From a virus: DNA of 37,452 nt. Below are positions 36,858-37,452 of the stretch, one piece after another (the first letter of the stretch is position 1; every line of letters begins with the position of its first letter). The stretch covers positions 1 through 37,452 of IMG/VR virus record IMGVR_UViG_3300044825_001317; one strand, written 5' to 3'. The position numbers and the translations under genes were made by a program. A model generated the notes under the pieces. The model ran no database searches, was not told where the DNA came from, and saw only the letters and a list, made by a program, of their open reading frames with translations.

Positions 36858-37452
36858 TATCTTCCGTCGGGTTGGTACCGGTACCTAAGATTCCCAATGC
36901 GCCACCAAGAGTCGATGTCATCGCTCTCCAGCTTCACGGAAACAAGCCTGCCCCTAAAGCGTGGAGTAATGAAGGTGACAGCTTGGGTCATGTTAAATGG
37001 CCCATACTGAAGCGGGGTCTGGCCGGGATAGTCAGTCACGTAGAACGTCAACCTGACGTTCGCAGACTGAACCCCGTCGTAGTATCCCCACTTCATGTCC
37101 GGCCATATCTGATCGATGAACATTTTCACATCGGCCTCAGACAGGACGAAATATCCAGTCTGAAACGAAGATGTCATCGCGTTTCCGTCAGCATTCTTCG
37201 ACACTTCATGCTGAAAGATGAAATTGTCCGAGCCGGACGCGCCAATCGGCGGTCCAAGGACACTTTCGTTGATCCATGCCGTCCGGGACAGAGACCCGAA
37301 GTCCCAGCAGTCCAGCAGGATATTGTACTTGACGTACTTTGTCGGCTGGCCGCCGTGGCCAATCGTCGGATAGAACCAGCTAACCTCGCCAAACCTGGAG
37401 TTCGGCGCGATGCGGATGTTGTCCACAAAGTCAGTGTCTATGTCTTGGAAGA
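36854..37452 (-). CDS. Probable head-tail connector/stabilisation protein, cut by the right edge
   Basis: About 199 C-terminal residues of a longer protein are visible. The reading frame stays open to base 37452, so the N-terminus is missing and the GTG at 37426 is unlikely to be the real start. The sequence FQDIDTDFVDNIRIAPNSRF followed by GEVSWFYPTIG, KYVKYNILLDCWDFGSLSRT and AWINESVLGPP resembles phage structural proteins with an E-V-x-WFYP motif that are found near the DNA-stabilisation/tail-hub genes of podoviruses. The visible part is beta-rich and ends YRYQPDGRY. Confidence 0.65.
   Translation of the reverse strand, partial: FQDIDTDFVDNIRIAPNSRFGEVSWFYPTIGHGGQPTKYVKYNILLDCWDFGSLSRTAWINESVLGPPIGASGSDNFIFQHEVSKNADGNAMTSSFQTGYFVLSEADVKMFIDQIWPDMKWGYYDGVQSANVRLTFYVTDYPGQTPLQYGPFNMTQAVTFITPRFRGRLVSVKLESDDIDSWWRIGNLRYRYQPDGRY

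Noticed and set aside
1-37452. Integrase and attachment site suggesting a prophage
   Set aside because: No tyrosine or serine recombinase motif was found and no duplicated core site is evident in the window, so a temperate life style is not supported here.

Overview
This window is almost entirely bacteriophage DNA: about 37.5 kb, moderately GC-rich and tightly packed, with neighbouring genes repeatedly overlapping as ATGA or TGATG. The most telling host clue is a GcrA-like regulator (25408-25899), a family otherwise characteristic of Alphaproteobacteria, so the host is probably an alphaproteobacterium. This is inferred from gene content. No integrase, tail tape measure or contractile sheath is visible. 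A terminase, a large portal, a P22/Sf6-like small terminase, lysozyme-bearing internal virion proteins and a probable connector/stabilisation protein suggest a short-tailed (podovirus-like) phage. No major capsid or scaffold gene is present. They probably lie just beyond one edge, because both window ends cut through structural genes on the - strand.

Layout. (1) 1-3680, - strand: portal (cut at the left edge), a 70-residue linker protein and the large terminase subunit. (2) 3712-10244, - strand: a polycistronic accessory block of about 25 very small genes read from one probable promoter near 10298-10270. Its core (4540-8043) is an array of short coiled-coil proteins that share a C-terminal ARAALGEEKK-type tail. 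The DNA encoding that tail is also the Shine-Dalgarno sequence of the next gene. Zinc ribbons, two DUF551-like genes and exported proteins surround the array. (3) 10245-10938: about 700 bp of repeat-rich DNA without a convincing gene, next to the small terminase gene (10939-11610), so a candidate packaging site. (4) 11783-12986, - strand: three early-type genes including a GP88/DUF7227-like protein, ended by a clear terminator. (5) 12987-13398: a divergent control region with palindromes and about 16 TGACCA/TGACCC repeats, a candidate origin or operator array. (6) 13399-14877, + strand: small genes and a C5-type cytosine methyltransferase, ended by a terminator. (7) 14889-20092, - strand: primase, SF2 helicase, HTH protein, adenine-type methyltransferase, RusA resolvase and a Cro-like repressor. 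(8) 20179-26152, + strand: recombination genes (Erf annealing protein, YqaJ-type exonuclease, SSB-like protein with an acidic IPF tail, HNH), a DUF6378 protein, an exported lytic transglycosylase and GcrA. (9) 26187-37452, - strand: structural and ejection proteins, including a 1373-residue protein with two internal S74 chaperone-type segments and a GH24 lysozyme domain, interrupted by an HNH-AP2 homing endonuclease gene on the opposite strand.

How it fits together. Replication looks primase/helicase driven with host polymerase, since no polymerase gene is seen. Recombination runs through exonuclease, Erf, SSB-like protein and RusA. Two DNA methyltransferases plus a GcrA homologue suggest that the phage touches the host's methylation-linked cell-cycle control. 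The least explained part, and the best candidate for an undescribed system, is the cassette array at 4540-8043.
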